A stretch of DNA of 64,000 bases from the NCBI RefSeq assembly GCF_014596085.1, contig NZ_JACCJY010000002.1, positions 62,001 through 126,000 of the forward strand. Reading direction: 5' to 3'. The notes under the pieces are model-generated. The model was not told where the DNA came from. It made no database searches and saw only the letters and a list, made by a program, of their open reading frames with translations. Position numbers and translations under genes: made by a program. Below are positions 56,898 to 64,000 of this stretch, in pieces (the first letter of the stretch is position 1; every line of letters starts with the position of its first letter). This stretch comes from Azospirillum tabaci (GTDB taxonomy: Bacteria > Pseudomonadota > Alphaproteobacteria > Azospirillales > Azospirillaceae).

Positions 56898-58430
56898 ATG
56901 GATGACAAGACCACCCAGCTTTTCGAGCCGCGCCCCCTCGACGGCGGGCTGTCCCGTGCCGGTGCCGCGAAGCCCACGGCGGAATACCGCACGCCGCCGC
57001 ACAACGAGGAGGCGGAACAGGCGCTCCTCGGCGCCATCCTGGTGAACAACAAGGCGTATGAGAAGGTCGGCGAGTTCCTGCGCGCCGAGCATTTCTACGA
57101 CCCGGCGCACCAACGCATCTTCTCGGCCATCGCCAAGATGGTGGAGCGCGGCCAGATCGCCAATCCGGTGACTCTGAAGGCCTACTTCGACAACGACGTC
57201 GAGCTGGCGCCGGACGGCGGCGCCGGCTATCTCGCGCAGCTCGCCGCCAACGTCGTGACGGTGGTCAACGCGGGCGATTACGGCAAGACGATCCACGACC
57301 TCTTCCTGCGCCGGCAGTTGATCGAGGTCGGCACGGATATGGTGAACGAGGCGTACCAGCACGACCTCGACATCGACGCCATGGACCAGATCGAGACGGC
57401 GGAGAAGCAGCTGTTCGACCTCGCCTCGACCGGCGACGTGCGCGGCGGCTTCATCGCCTTCTCCGAGTCGCTGAAGGCGGCGATCGCCACGGCGGAGACG
57501 GCCTTCCGGCGGTCCAGCCACGTCACCGGCGTGACCACCGGCCTGCGCGACATGGACCGCAAGCTGGGCGGCCTGCATCCGTCGGACCTCATCATCCTCG
57601 CCGGGCGCCCCTCCATGGGCAAGACGGCGCTGGCGACCAACATCGCCTTCAACGCCGCCAAGGCGCACATGCGCACCAACGGCGGCGAGGGCGCGCCGGT
57701 CGGCTTCTTCTCGCTGGAAATGTCGGCGGAGCAGCTCGCCACCCGTATCCTGGCCGGCGAGGCCGAGGTGTCGGGCGACAAGATCCGCCGCGGCGAGATC
57801 AAGGACAGCGACTTCCCCAAATTCGTGGCGGCCAGCCAGGAACTCAGCCGCGTCCCCTTCTTCGTGGACGACACGCCCGCCCTGACCATCGCCGCGGTGC
57901 GCACCCGCTGCCGCCGGCTGAAGCGCACGCACGGGCTGGGCATGGTGGTGGTGGACTATCTCCAGCTCCTGCGCGGCGGCTCGACCAAGGGCAACGAGAA
58001 CCGCGTGCAGGAAATCTCGGAGATCACCCGCGGCCTGAAGGCCATCGCCAAGGAACTGGAGGTTCCGGTGCTGGCGCTGTCCCAGCTCAGCCGCGCCGTC
58101 GAAATGCGCGAGGACAAGCGGCCGCAGCTCGCCGACCTGCGCGAATCGGGCTCCATCGAGCAGGACGCCGACGTCGTGATGTTCGTTTACCGCGAACAGT
58201 ACTATCTTGAGCGCGCCGAGCCGGCCCGCCGGCCGGAGGAGACGGAGGACAAGTACAACGACCGCTATGCCAACTGGCAGAAGCGCTACGCCGAGGTGCA
58301 CAACACCGCGGAGGCGATCATCGCCAAGCAGCGCCACGGCCCGATCGGCAGCGTCCGCATGTTCTTCGACGGACAGTTCACGAAATTCGGCGACCTCGAC
58401 ACGACCCATGACTTCGGCCCCACTGAGTGA
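56898..58430 (+). CDS. dnaB: replicative DNA helicase DnaB
   Basis: Hexameric helicase of the replication fork, 510 residues. N-terminal DnaB domain starts PPHNEEAEQALLGAILVNN; the RecA-like C-terminal domain has Walker A LAGRPSMGKTALATN (about 234-248), FSLEMSAEQLATR, Walker B VVVDYLQLLRGG, the catalytic arginine-finger region (LSRAVEMREDKRPQLADLRESGSIEQDADVV). The upstream gap holds CTGTGGATGAAAG, only loosely DnaA-box-like. It overlaps alr by 23 nt. Confidence 0.97.
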   Translation: MDDKTTQLFEPRPLDGGLSRAGAAKPTAEYRTPPHNEEAEQALLGAILVNNKAYEKVGEFLRAEHFYDPAHQRIFSAIAKMVERGQIANPVTLKAYFDNDVELAPDGGAGYLAQLAANVVTVVNAGDYGKTIHDLFLRRQLIEVGTDMVNEAYQHDLDIDAMDQIETAEKQLFDLASTGDVRGGFIAFSESLKAAIATAETAFRRSSHVTGVTTGLRDMDRKLGGLHPSDLIILAGRPSMGKTALATNIAFNAAKAHMRTNGGEGAPVGFFSLEMSAEQLATRILAGEAEVSGDKIRRGEIKDSDFPKFVAASQELSRVPFFVDDTPALTIAAVRTRCRRLKRTHGLGMVVVDYLQLLRGGSTKGNENRVQEISEITRGLKAIAKELEVPVLALSQLSRAVEMREDKRPQLADLRESGSIEQDADVVMFVYREQYYLERAEPARRPEETEDKYNDRYANWQKRYAEVHNTAEAIIAKQRHGPIGSVRMFFDGQFTKFGDLDTTHDFGPTE

Positions 58431-59544
58431 TCCGCTGGCACGCGCCGGCGCCGTCCTGACCATCGACCTCGGCGCCGTGGTCGCCAACTGGACGCAGCTC
58501 CGCGACCGGGTGGCGCCCGCCGAATGCGCCGCCGTGGTCAAGGCGAACGCCTATGGCCTAGGGGGGGAGCGGGTCGTTCCGGCGCTGGCCGCCGCCGGCT
58601 GCCGGACCTTCGTGGTCGCCCAGTTCGAGGAGGCTTTGGCCGTGCGCGCCGTGGCGCCGGCGGAGGCCCGCGTGCTGTCGCTGGGCGGTCTCCCCGTCGG
58701 CACCGCGCCGGACTTCACCGCCCACCGCATCCTGCCGGTGCTGAATCACCTCGGCGATATCGCCGCTTGGCAGTCCCACGCCAAGGCCCACGGAACGGCC
58801 TTGCCCGCGGTCGTCCACATCGACACGGGCATGAACCGACTCGGGCTCGGCCCGGACGAGCTGGACACGCTCGTCGACGACCTCTCCCGGCTGGATGGGG
58901 TGGACGTCCAGGTCTGGATGACCCACCTCGCCTGCGCCGACGAAGACGCGGTGATGAACAGCCAGCAGCTCGGGCGCTTCCGCTCGGCGGTCGGCCGGCT
59001 GCCCGCGGCCAAGGCGAGTTTCGCCAACTCCTCCGGGATCTTCCACGGTCCGGCCTTCCATTTCGACCTCGTGCGGCCCGGCTGCGCGCTGTACGGCGTC
59101 AATCCGACGCCCGGCGCGGCCAACCCGATGCGGGGCACCATCCGGCTCGACGCCCGGCTGCTTCAGGTGCGCAACGTTGACAGCCCTATGACCGTTGGCT
59201 ACGGTGCCACGCACCGCGTTGCGGCGAGAGGCAAAATCGCAACCATCGCAGTGGGTTATGCCGACGGATATCTGCGCTCGCTCAGCGGGCGCGGTCATGT
59301 CTTCGTCAACGGCGTGGCCGCCCCGGTGGTTGGGCGTGTTTCGATGGATCTGATCACGGTGGATGTCAGCCACCTTCCCGACGAGGCGGTGACGCCCGGC
59401 GGCCTGGTGGAGCTGATCGGTCCGAACCGCCCGGTGGACACCGTGGCGAGCGAGGGCGGAACCATCGGCTACGAGATCCTGACCTCGCTGGGCGCGCGTT
59501 ACCACAGGGTCTACCGCGACCCGCCGCCGCCTGAGGTCGCTTGA
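58408..59544 (+). CDS. alr: alanine racemase
   Basis: PLP enzyme making D-alanine for peptidoglycan, 378 residues. PLP lysine at about 45 in AAVVKANAYGLG; VHIDTGMNRLGL, FANSSGIF and the catalytic tyrosine in MTVGYGATHR; then AVGYADGYLRSLSG and VVGRVSMDLITVDV. Its start lies inside the dnaB coding end, so translation may be coupled; no strong ribosome binding site. dnaB-alr is a usual pair. Confidence 0.95.
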   Translation: MTSAPLSDPLARAGAVLTIDLGAVVANWTQLRDRVAPAECAAVVKANAYGLGGERVVPALAAAGCRTFVVAQFEEALAVRAVAPAEARVLSLGGLPVGTAPDFTAHRILPVLNHLGDIAAWQSHAKAHGTALPAVVHIDTGMNRLGLGPDELDTLVDDLSRLDGVDVQVWMTHLACADEDAVMNSQQLGRFRSAVGRLPAAKASFANSSGIFHGPAFHFDLVRPGCALYGVNPTPGAANPMRGTIRLDARLLQVRNVDSPMTVGYGATHRVAARGKIATIAVGYADGYLRSLSGRGHVFVNGVAAPVVGRVSMDLITVDVSHLPDEAVTPGGLVELIGPNRPVDTVASEGGTIGYEILTSLGARYHRVYRDPPPPEVA

Positions 59545-60320
59545 TGGGTTTCCTTGCCGCCACCGGACGGGCCTTCCTGATCTTTCTGGAAGCCACCGGA
59601 AAGCTCGCCATGTTCACCGCCGCCGCCCTGTCGCACTGCGTGCGTCCGCCGCTCTACCCGCGGCAGATCCTGCGCCAGATGATCGACATCGGTTACTACT
59701 CGCTGCCGGTGGTCGGGCTGACCGCGCTGTTCACCGGCATGGTGCTGGCGCTGCAGAGCTATTCCGGCTTTTCCCGCTTCCAGGCGGAGGGCGCCATCGC
59801 CACGGTGGTCGCCCTGTCGGTGACGCGCGAGCTGGGGCCGGTGCTGGGCGGCCTGATGGTCGCCGGGCGCATCGGCGCCGCCATGGCCGCCGAGATCGGC
59901 ACGATGCGCGTGACCGAGCAGATCGACGCGCTGTCGACCCTGTCCACGAACCCCTTCAAGTATCTGGTGGCGCCGCGCCTGATCGCCGGGCTGACCATGC
60001 TGCCGCTGCTGGTGCTGGTGGCGGACATCATCGGCGTGTTCGGCGGCTTCCTGGTCGGCGTCTACCGGCTGGACTTCAACCCGGCCTCCTACATCGGCCG
60101 GACCTGGGAGTTCCTGGAGCCGGTCGACGTGATCTCCGGCCTCGTCAAGGCGGCGGTGTTCGGTTTCATGGTGTCGCTGATGGGCTGCTACCACGGCTAC
60201 CATTCGCGCGGCGGCGCCCAGGGCGTGGGTGCGGCGACGACCAACGCGGTGGTGTCGGCCTCCATCCTGATCCTGGTGTGGAACTACCTCATCACCGGCA
60301 TCTTCTTCTCGACGAAGTGA
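59544..60320 (+). CDS. mlaE: MlaE-family ABC transporter permease
   Basis: A 258-residue permease of the Mla/Ttg2B type (five helices): PVVGLTALFTGMVLALQSYSGFSRFQAEG, VTRELGPVLGGLMVAGRIGAAMAAEIGTMRVTEQIDAL and PRLIAGLTMLPLLV are the diagnostic regions. It moves phospholipids between the membranes to keep outer-membrane asymmetry. The ATG overlaps the alr stop by 1 nt. Confidence 0.92.
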   Translation: MGFLAATGRAFLIFLEATGKLAMFTAAALSHCVRPPLYPRQILRQMIDIGYYSLPVVGLTALFTGMVLALQSYSGFSRFQAEGAIATVVALSVTRELGPVLGGLMVAGRIGAAMAAEIGTMRVTEQIDALSTLSTNPFKYLVAPRLIAGLTMLPLLVLVADIIGVFGGFLVGVYRLDFNPASYIGRTWEFLEPVDVISGLVKAAVFGFMVSLMGCYHGYHSRGGAQGVGAATTNAVVSASILILVWNYLITGIFFSTK

Positions 60321-60330
60321 GCGCAGACCA

Positions 60331-61134
60331 ATGAGCCGAGTCATGTCGCAGGTCCCCCCCGCTCATCCGCCGAAGATTTCGCTGAAGAACGTGCACAAGG
60401 CCTTCGGTCCGAAGGTTGTTCTGAACGGCATCGACCTGGAGGTCGGGCGTGGCGAATCGCTGGTCGTCATCGGCGGGTCCGGCACCGGCAAGTCGGTGAT
60501 GCTGAAATGCATCCTCGGCCTCCTGTCCCCGGACAGCGGTTCCATCCGTGTGGACGGCGAGGAGACGACGAAGCTGCGCCCGCGCGAGCGGGAGAAGCTG
60601 CTGCACAAGTTCGGCATGCTGTTCCAGGGCGCCGCCCTGTTCGACAGCCTGAAAGTCTGGGAGAACGTCGCCTTCGGCCTGATCCAGGGCGAGCACATGC
60701 CGCGCGCCAAGGCCAAGGACATCGCCATCGCCAAGATGGGGGCCGTCGGCCTCGGTCCGGAGGTGGGCGAGCTGTTCCCTTCGGAGCTGTCGGGCGGCAT
60801 GCAGAAGCGCGTCGGCCTCGCCCGCGCCATCGCCGACGAGCCGGAGATCATCTTCTTCGACGAGCCGACGACCGGCCTCGACCCGATCATGGCCGACGTG
60901 ATCAACGAGCTGATCGTGAAGTGCGTGAAGGATCTGGGCGCCACCGCCGTGACCATCACCCACGACATGGCCTCGGCCCGCAAGATCGCCGACCGCGTGG
61001 CGATGATCTACCAGGGCCGGATCATCTGGACCGGCCACGCCAACGACATCGACCATTCCGGCAACCCCCACGTGGACCAGTTCGTCCATGGCCGGGGCGA
61101 GGGGCCGATCAAGATGCAGGTGCGGGCGCTCTGA
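60331..61134 (+). CDS. mlaF: MlaF-family ABC transporter ATP-binding protein
   Basis: A 267-residue ATPase partner of MlaE: Walker A GGSGTGKS (about 48-55), Mla-type MLFQGAALFDSLKVWENVAFGL, signature ELSGGMQKRVGLARA, Walker B IIFFDEPTTGLDPI and switch histidine in ITHDMASA. The C-terminal tail ends HGRGEGPIKMQVRAL, typical of MlaF. No MCE-domain (mlaD), mlaB or mlaC gene follows, so the rest of the system must be elsewhere. Confidence 0.93.
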   Translation: MSRVMSQVPPAHPPKISLKNVHKAFGPKVVLNGIDLEVGRGESLVVIGGSGTGKSVMLKCILGLLSPDSGSIRVDGEETTKLRPREREKLLHKFGMLFQGAALFDSLKVWENVAFGLIQGEHMPRAKAKDIAIAKMGAVGLGPEVGELFPSELSGGMQKRVGLARAIADEPEIIFFDEPTTGLDPIMADVINELIVKCVKDLGATAVTITHDMASARKIADRVAMIYQGRIIWTGHANDIDHSGNPHVDQFVHGRGEGPIKMQVRAL

Positions 61135-61237
61135 CGCACCCGATCAACGGTTCGTGCAAAATTAACCGGCCACCCGGTAGGGTCGGCGACGACATACGCC
61201 GGCCCCATCAGGCCGGTTTCCCATCGGAGAGACGAGC

Positions 61238-61456
61238 ATGGCGGACATCACCACGAACGGACTGGCCTTCGCGAGCTTCATGCTGAGCGCCAAGATTCTG
61301 GAGACGCTCCAGGCCAAGGGTCTGCTGACCAACGAGGAGACGGTGCAGACCATCAAGAGCGCTCACGAGCAGCTCATCAAGAACGACAACCCGCTGTCGC
61401 TCGAAGCCGCCGACGCGCTCGCCCATTTCTTCGCCGGTCCGACCGAGGAGAAGTGA
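61238..61456 (+). CDS. hypothetical protein, 72 residues
   Basis: A small, mainly helical protein (SFMLSAKILETLQAKGLLTNEETVQ and ALAHFFAGPTEEK). GGAGAGACGAGC precedes the ATG at 61238, a good ribosome binding site. It follows mlaF by about 100 bp and is convergent with the NUDIX gene. No family or motif recognised; the composition suits a soluble regulator or subunit. Confidence 0.6.
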   Translation: MADITTNGLAFASFMLSAKILETLQAKGLLTNEETVQTIKSAHEQLIKNDNPLSLEAADALAHFFAGPTEEK

Positions 61457-61459
61457 GCC

Positions 61460-62050
61460 TTACGGCGCCGGACGCGCCGCCGACCGCGCGAGGCTGTCGC
61501 GCAGTTCTGGCAGCAGAACGGCGCCCAGCATGGCGACGACCGGCAGCAGGGCGTAGTCGCCCTCTGCCGCCGCCGTGATCAGTTCGGCGCGGGTCAGCAA
61601 CTCCAGCCGCATCTCCTCCAGATCGCCGGATTCCGCCTCGGCCACCTTTCGGGCTTTGCGGGCGTGGAACAGATGGCAGACGCAGCCGCGCTGGTTGGCC
61701 TGCACCACGTAGGAACCGAGCGCGGTCCAGTCCTCCGCGGCATAGCCCGTCTCCTCCAGCAATTCCCGCTTCGCCGCAGCCAGGGGGGCTTCTCCCGGAT
61801 CGATCCCTCCCGCGGGAAAGGTCTGGCTGACGCGGCGTGGACCATGCTTGTACTGGCGCAGCATCAGGACACGGCCGTGCTCGTCCTCCACGAACATCTG
61901 AACGAAGTCGCCCTGTTCGACCTGGTAGAAATCCTCCACCCGCCGGCCTTCCGGGGTCTCGATGGTGTCGGCGTGCACCCGGACGAAGGGGCCGGCGTCG
62001 AGCAGGGTCCGGCGGCCCAGGACGGTCCAGGGCTTCAGTTCCTCGCTCAT
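61460..62050 (-). CDS. NUDIX hydrolase (ADP-ribose pyrophosphatase-like)
   Basis: A 196-residue NUDIX protein. The box is visible as GGIDPGEAPLAAAKRELLEETGYAAED (G-x5-E-x7-R-E-U-x2-E-E-x-G-U), preceded by VLMLRQYKHGPRRVSQTFPAG. The R-Q-Y-R-like strand and length suit ADP-ribose or nucleotide-sugar pyrophosphatases. It overlaps the map stop by 4 nt (ATGA), so the two genes are coupled. Confidence 0.9.
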   Translation of the reverse strand: MSEELKPWTVLGRRTLLDAGPFVRVHADTIETPEGRRVEDFYQVEQGDFVQMFVEDEHGRVLMLRQYKHGPRRVSQTFPAGGIDPGEAPLAAAKRELLEETGYAAEDWTALGSYVVQANQRGCVCHLFHARKARKVAEAESGDLEEMRLELLTRAELITAAAEGDYALLPVVAMLGAVLLPELRDSLARSAARPAP

Positions 62051-62859
62051 GCCGCGGCCCCATAAGGGGGCTGGGTGAAGCCCGCCGGGGACTGGGTGAA
62101 GATCTCGCAGCCCGTCTCGGTGATGCCGACCTGATGCTCGAACTGGGCGGACAGGGAGCGGTCGCGGGTGACGGTGGTCCAGCCGTCCGACAGGATCTTC
62201 ACATCCGGCTTTCCGGCGTTGAGCATGGGCTCGATGGTGAAGACCATGCCCGGAACCAGCAGAACCCCGGTGCCCCGCTTGCCGAAATGGTCGACATGGG
62301 GCGCGTCGTGGAACACCCGCCCGATGCCGTGCCCGCCGAAGTCGCGCACCACGCCGTAGCGGTGGGATTCGGCCAGGGTCTGGATGGCGTGGCCGATGTC
62401 GCCCAGATGATTGCCCGGCTTGGCCTGCGCGATGCCGGCCATCATTGCCTGATAGGTGATGTCCACCAGCTTGCGCGCTTTCACCCCGATCTTCTCGCCG
62501 ACGAAGAACATGCGGCTGGTGTCGCCGTACCAGCCGTCCAGGATCACCGTCACGTCGATGTTCACGATGTCGCCGTCGACCAGCGTCTTGTCGTCGGACG
62601 GAATGCCGTGGTTCACCACATGGTTCGGCGAAATGCAGCTCGCCGCCGGATAGCCGTGATAGCCGAGGGTCGCGGGGATCGCGCCGTTGTCCCGCATGAA
62701 CGCCTCGATCAGACGGTTCAGATGGCCCGTGCTGACCCCCGGCACCACGTGGGGCGTGATGTGATCGAGCGTCGCCGCGGCCAGCCGCCCGGCCTTGCGA
62801 ATCGCCTCGAACTCCTCCGCCCCGTGCAGCGGGATCTTCCGCGCGTCCTTGTCCGCCAC
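62047..62859 (-). CDS. map: methionine aminopeptidase, type I
   Basis: Removes the initiator methionine from new proteins. The 270-residue protein has the five metal ligands in context: NIDVTVILDGWYGDTSRMF (two aspartates), VRDFGGHGIGRVFHDAPHV (histidine), VFTIEPML (glutamate) and the final DRSLSAQFEHQVGITETGCEIF (glutamate). The start is GTG at 62859 with GAGG 7 nt upstream. Divergent from radA. Confidence 0.96.
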   Translation of the reverse strand: MADKDARKIPLHGAEEFEAIRKAGRLAAATLDHITPHVVPGVSTGHLNRLIEAFMRDNGAIPATLGYHGYPAASCISPNHVVNHGIPSDDKTLVDGDIVNIDVTVILDGWYGDTSRMFFVGEKIGVKARKLVDITYQAMMAGIAQAKPGNHLGDIGHAIQTLAESHRYGVVRDFGGHGIGRVFHDAPHVDHFGKRGTGVLLVPGMVFTIEPMLNAGKPDVKILSDGWTTVTRDRSLSAQFEHQVGITETGCEIFTQSPAGFTQPPYGAAA

Positions 62860-63017
62860 CGTGTCACCTCGTATCCGTTGTTCATCATGATCTCGGGGCA
62901 GAACCTATCACCGGAACGGCCGAGAAAAGCCCCAGCTTTTTATCACCTCTGCCATAGGATTTAGAACGTCCGCTTGCTATATGTGGGGCGCTGCCGCTCC
63001 AACCAATCGCTAGACCT

Positions 63018-64000
63018 TTGGCAAAGCCAACCACCCGCTACGTCTGTCAGGCTTGCGGCGCGTCCTTCCCGAAATGGGCGGGTCGCTGCGACGCCTGCGG
63101 CGAATGGAACACCCTCGTCGAGGAAGCCGCCCCGGAAGCCGCCCCCAAGGGATTGGGCGTGGCACGCGGGCGCCGGCTGGATTTCGTCGGGCTGGCCGGG
63201 TCCAGCGAGGCGCCGCCGCGCCGCATGACCCGCATCGAGGAGTTCGACCGCGTCTGCGGCGGCGGCCTCGTCCCCGGATCGGCGATCCTGATCGGCGGCG
63301 ACCCCGGCATCGGCAAATCGACCCTTCTCCTCCAGGCCATGGCCCGGCTGTCGCAGGAACACCGCTGCGCCTACGTCTCCGGCGAAGAGGCGGTGGATCA
63401 GGTGCGGCTGCGCGCCGTCCGGCTGGGCTGCGCCGCCGCGCCGGTCCAGCTCGCCTCGGCGACCAGCGTGCGCGACATCGTCGCCTCGCTGGACGGCACC
63501 GACGGGCCGGAGGTGGTCGTGATCGACTCGATCCAGACCATGTACGTGGACAATCTGGACAGCGCCCCCGGCACCGTCGCCCAGGTCCGGGCGAGCGCGC
63601 AGGAGCTGATCCGCGTCGCCAAGCGGCGCGGCTGCGTCCTGCTGCTGGTCGGCCACGTCACCAAGGAAGGCACCATCGCCGGCCCCCGCGTGCTGGAGCA
63701 CATGGTGGACACGGTCCTCTATTTCGAAGGCGAGCGCGGCCACCAGTTCCGCATCCTGCGCGCGGTGAAGAACCGCTTCGGCGCGACGGACGAGATCGGC
63801 GTGTTCGAGATGACCGACGGCGGGCTGGGCGAGGTCGCCAACCCCTCCGCCCTGTTCCTGGCGGAGCGGCGCGGCGACGTGTCGGGCGCCGCGGTCTTCG
63901 CCGGCATGGAGGGCACCCGCCCCGTGCTGGTGGAGGTCCAGGCGCTGGTCGCCCCTTCCCCGCTCGGCACGCCGCGGCGCGCGGTGGTCGGCTGGGACTC
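63018..64000 (+). CDS. radA: DNA repair protein RadA, N-terminal part
   Basis: Partial: about 327 codons are present and the gene continues past the window. Zinc finger YVCQACGASFPKWAGRCDACGEW (cysteines 10, 13, 24, 27 approx.), RecA-like Walker A GGDPGIGKST, sensor loop YVSGEEAVDQVRLRA, VVIDSIQTMY and the RadA-specific KNRFG motif (VKNRFGATDEIGVFEM). The only plausible start in frame is TTG at 63018; there is no clear ribosome binding site. It aids branch migration in recombination. Confidence 0.93.
   Translation, partial: MAKPTTRYVCQACGASFPKWAGRCDACGEWNTLVEEAAPEAAPKGLGVARGRRLDFVGLAGSSEAPPRRMTRIEEFDRVCGGGLVPGSAILIGGDPGIGKSTLLLQAMARLSQEHRCAYVSGEEAVDQVRLRAVRLGCAAAPVQLASATSVRDIVASLDGTDGPEVVVIDSIQTMYVDNLDSAPGTVAQVRASAQELIRVAKRRGCVLLLVGHVTKEGTIAGPRVLEHMVDTVLYFEGERGHQFRILRAVKNRFGATDEIGVFEMTDGGLGEVANPSALFLAERRGDVSGAAVFAGMEGTRPVLVEVQALVAPSPLGTPRRAVVGWD

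Overview
The window is a continuous stretch of high-GC chromosome from an alphaproteobacterium. The combined gene content (aap-type amino-acid importer, NDUFS4-family complex I subunit, LdtR-like MarR regulator, form II CO-dehydrogenase-like cluster, TAXI-TRAP transporter, phasin) points to Rhodospirillales, most likely Azospirillum or a close relative. That assignment is inference from gene content and style, not from a marker gene. Coding density is high, codon use looks even, and I see no insertion sequence, integrase, prophage or CRISPR array.

Layout. 1-4.9 kb: the N-terminus of a HisC-like aminotransferase, then the aapJQMP general amino-acid ABC transporter on the minus strand behind a good sigma-54-type promoter. 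4.9-8.1 kb: metC and hisI, then two tandem, very short, terminator-ended putative sRNAs, each preceded at an identical distance by an FNR/FixK-type box, a DUF6460 membrane protein, a non-coding stretch with DnaA-box-like words, and tRNA-Arg and tRNA-Pro flanking an NDUFS4-family gene. 8.2-18.6 kb: a hypothetical gene, DUF192, two overlapping membrane/coiled-coil genes, a histone-deacetylase-like hydrolase, DUF1194, a universal stress protein, an NhaD-like antiporter, and a TAXI/TRAP/DUF1850 uptake operon. 18.9-27.6 kb: a plus-strand molybdenum hydroxylase operon (coxS-coxL form II-coxM-coxD-coxE, a split XdhC pair, and a molybdopterin-binding/nucleotidyltransferase fusion), interrupted between coxM and coxD by a nested palindromic repeat. 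27.6-32.2 kb: glutamine amidotransferase, 5'-nucleotidase, phasin and alanine dehydrogenase. 32.2-38.4 kb: a minus-strand liv-type operon (livG-livF-substrate-binding protein-livH-livM) ending in an L-2-amino-thiazoline-4-carboxylate hydrolase family gene, then an LdtR-like regulator. 38.8-43 kb: 3-hydroxyisobutyryl-CoA hydrolase-like protein, lipid kinase, phosphoesterase and hemB.

43-64 kb is housekeeping: an RsmC-like methyltransferase, smpB, dapA, a soluble lytic transglycosylase, a small hypothetical gene, the fabD-fabG-acpP-fabF-mltG fatty-acid cluster, rpsF-rpsR-DUF2232-rplI, a cyclopropane-fatty-acid synthase family gene, dnaB-alr-mlaE-mlaF with a 72-residue hypothetical protein, a NUDIX hydrolase with map, and the start of radA, which runs off the end.

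The most interesting signal is the tandem sRNA pair at 6597-6866. Two RNAs of roughly 60-70 nt share an identical 25-nt unpaired head containing an anti-Shine-Dalgarno-like CCCUCCC, differ in their terminator hairpins, and both have a TTGAT-N4-(A/G)TCAA box starting exactly 45 bp upstream of the shared head. This looks like an oxygen-responsive post-transcriptional regulator pair. Other points worth checking are the sigma-54 promoter of the aap operon, the thiazoline hydrolase riding with a liv transporter, and the form II CODH-like enzyme whose substrate is unknown.
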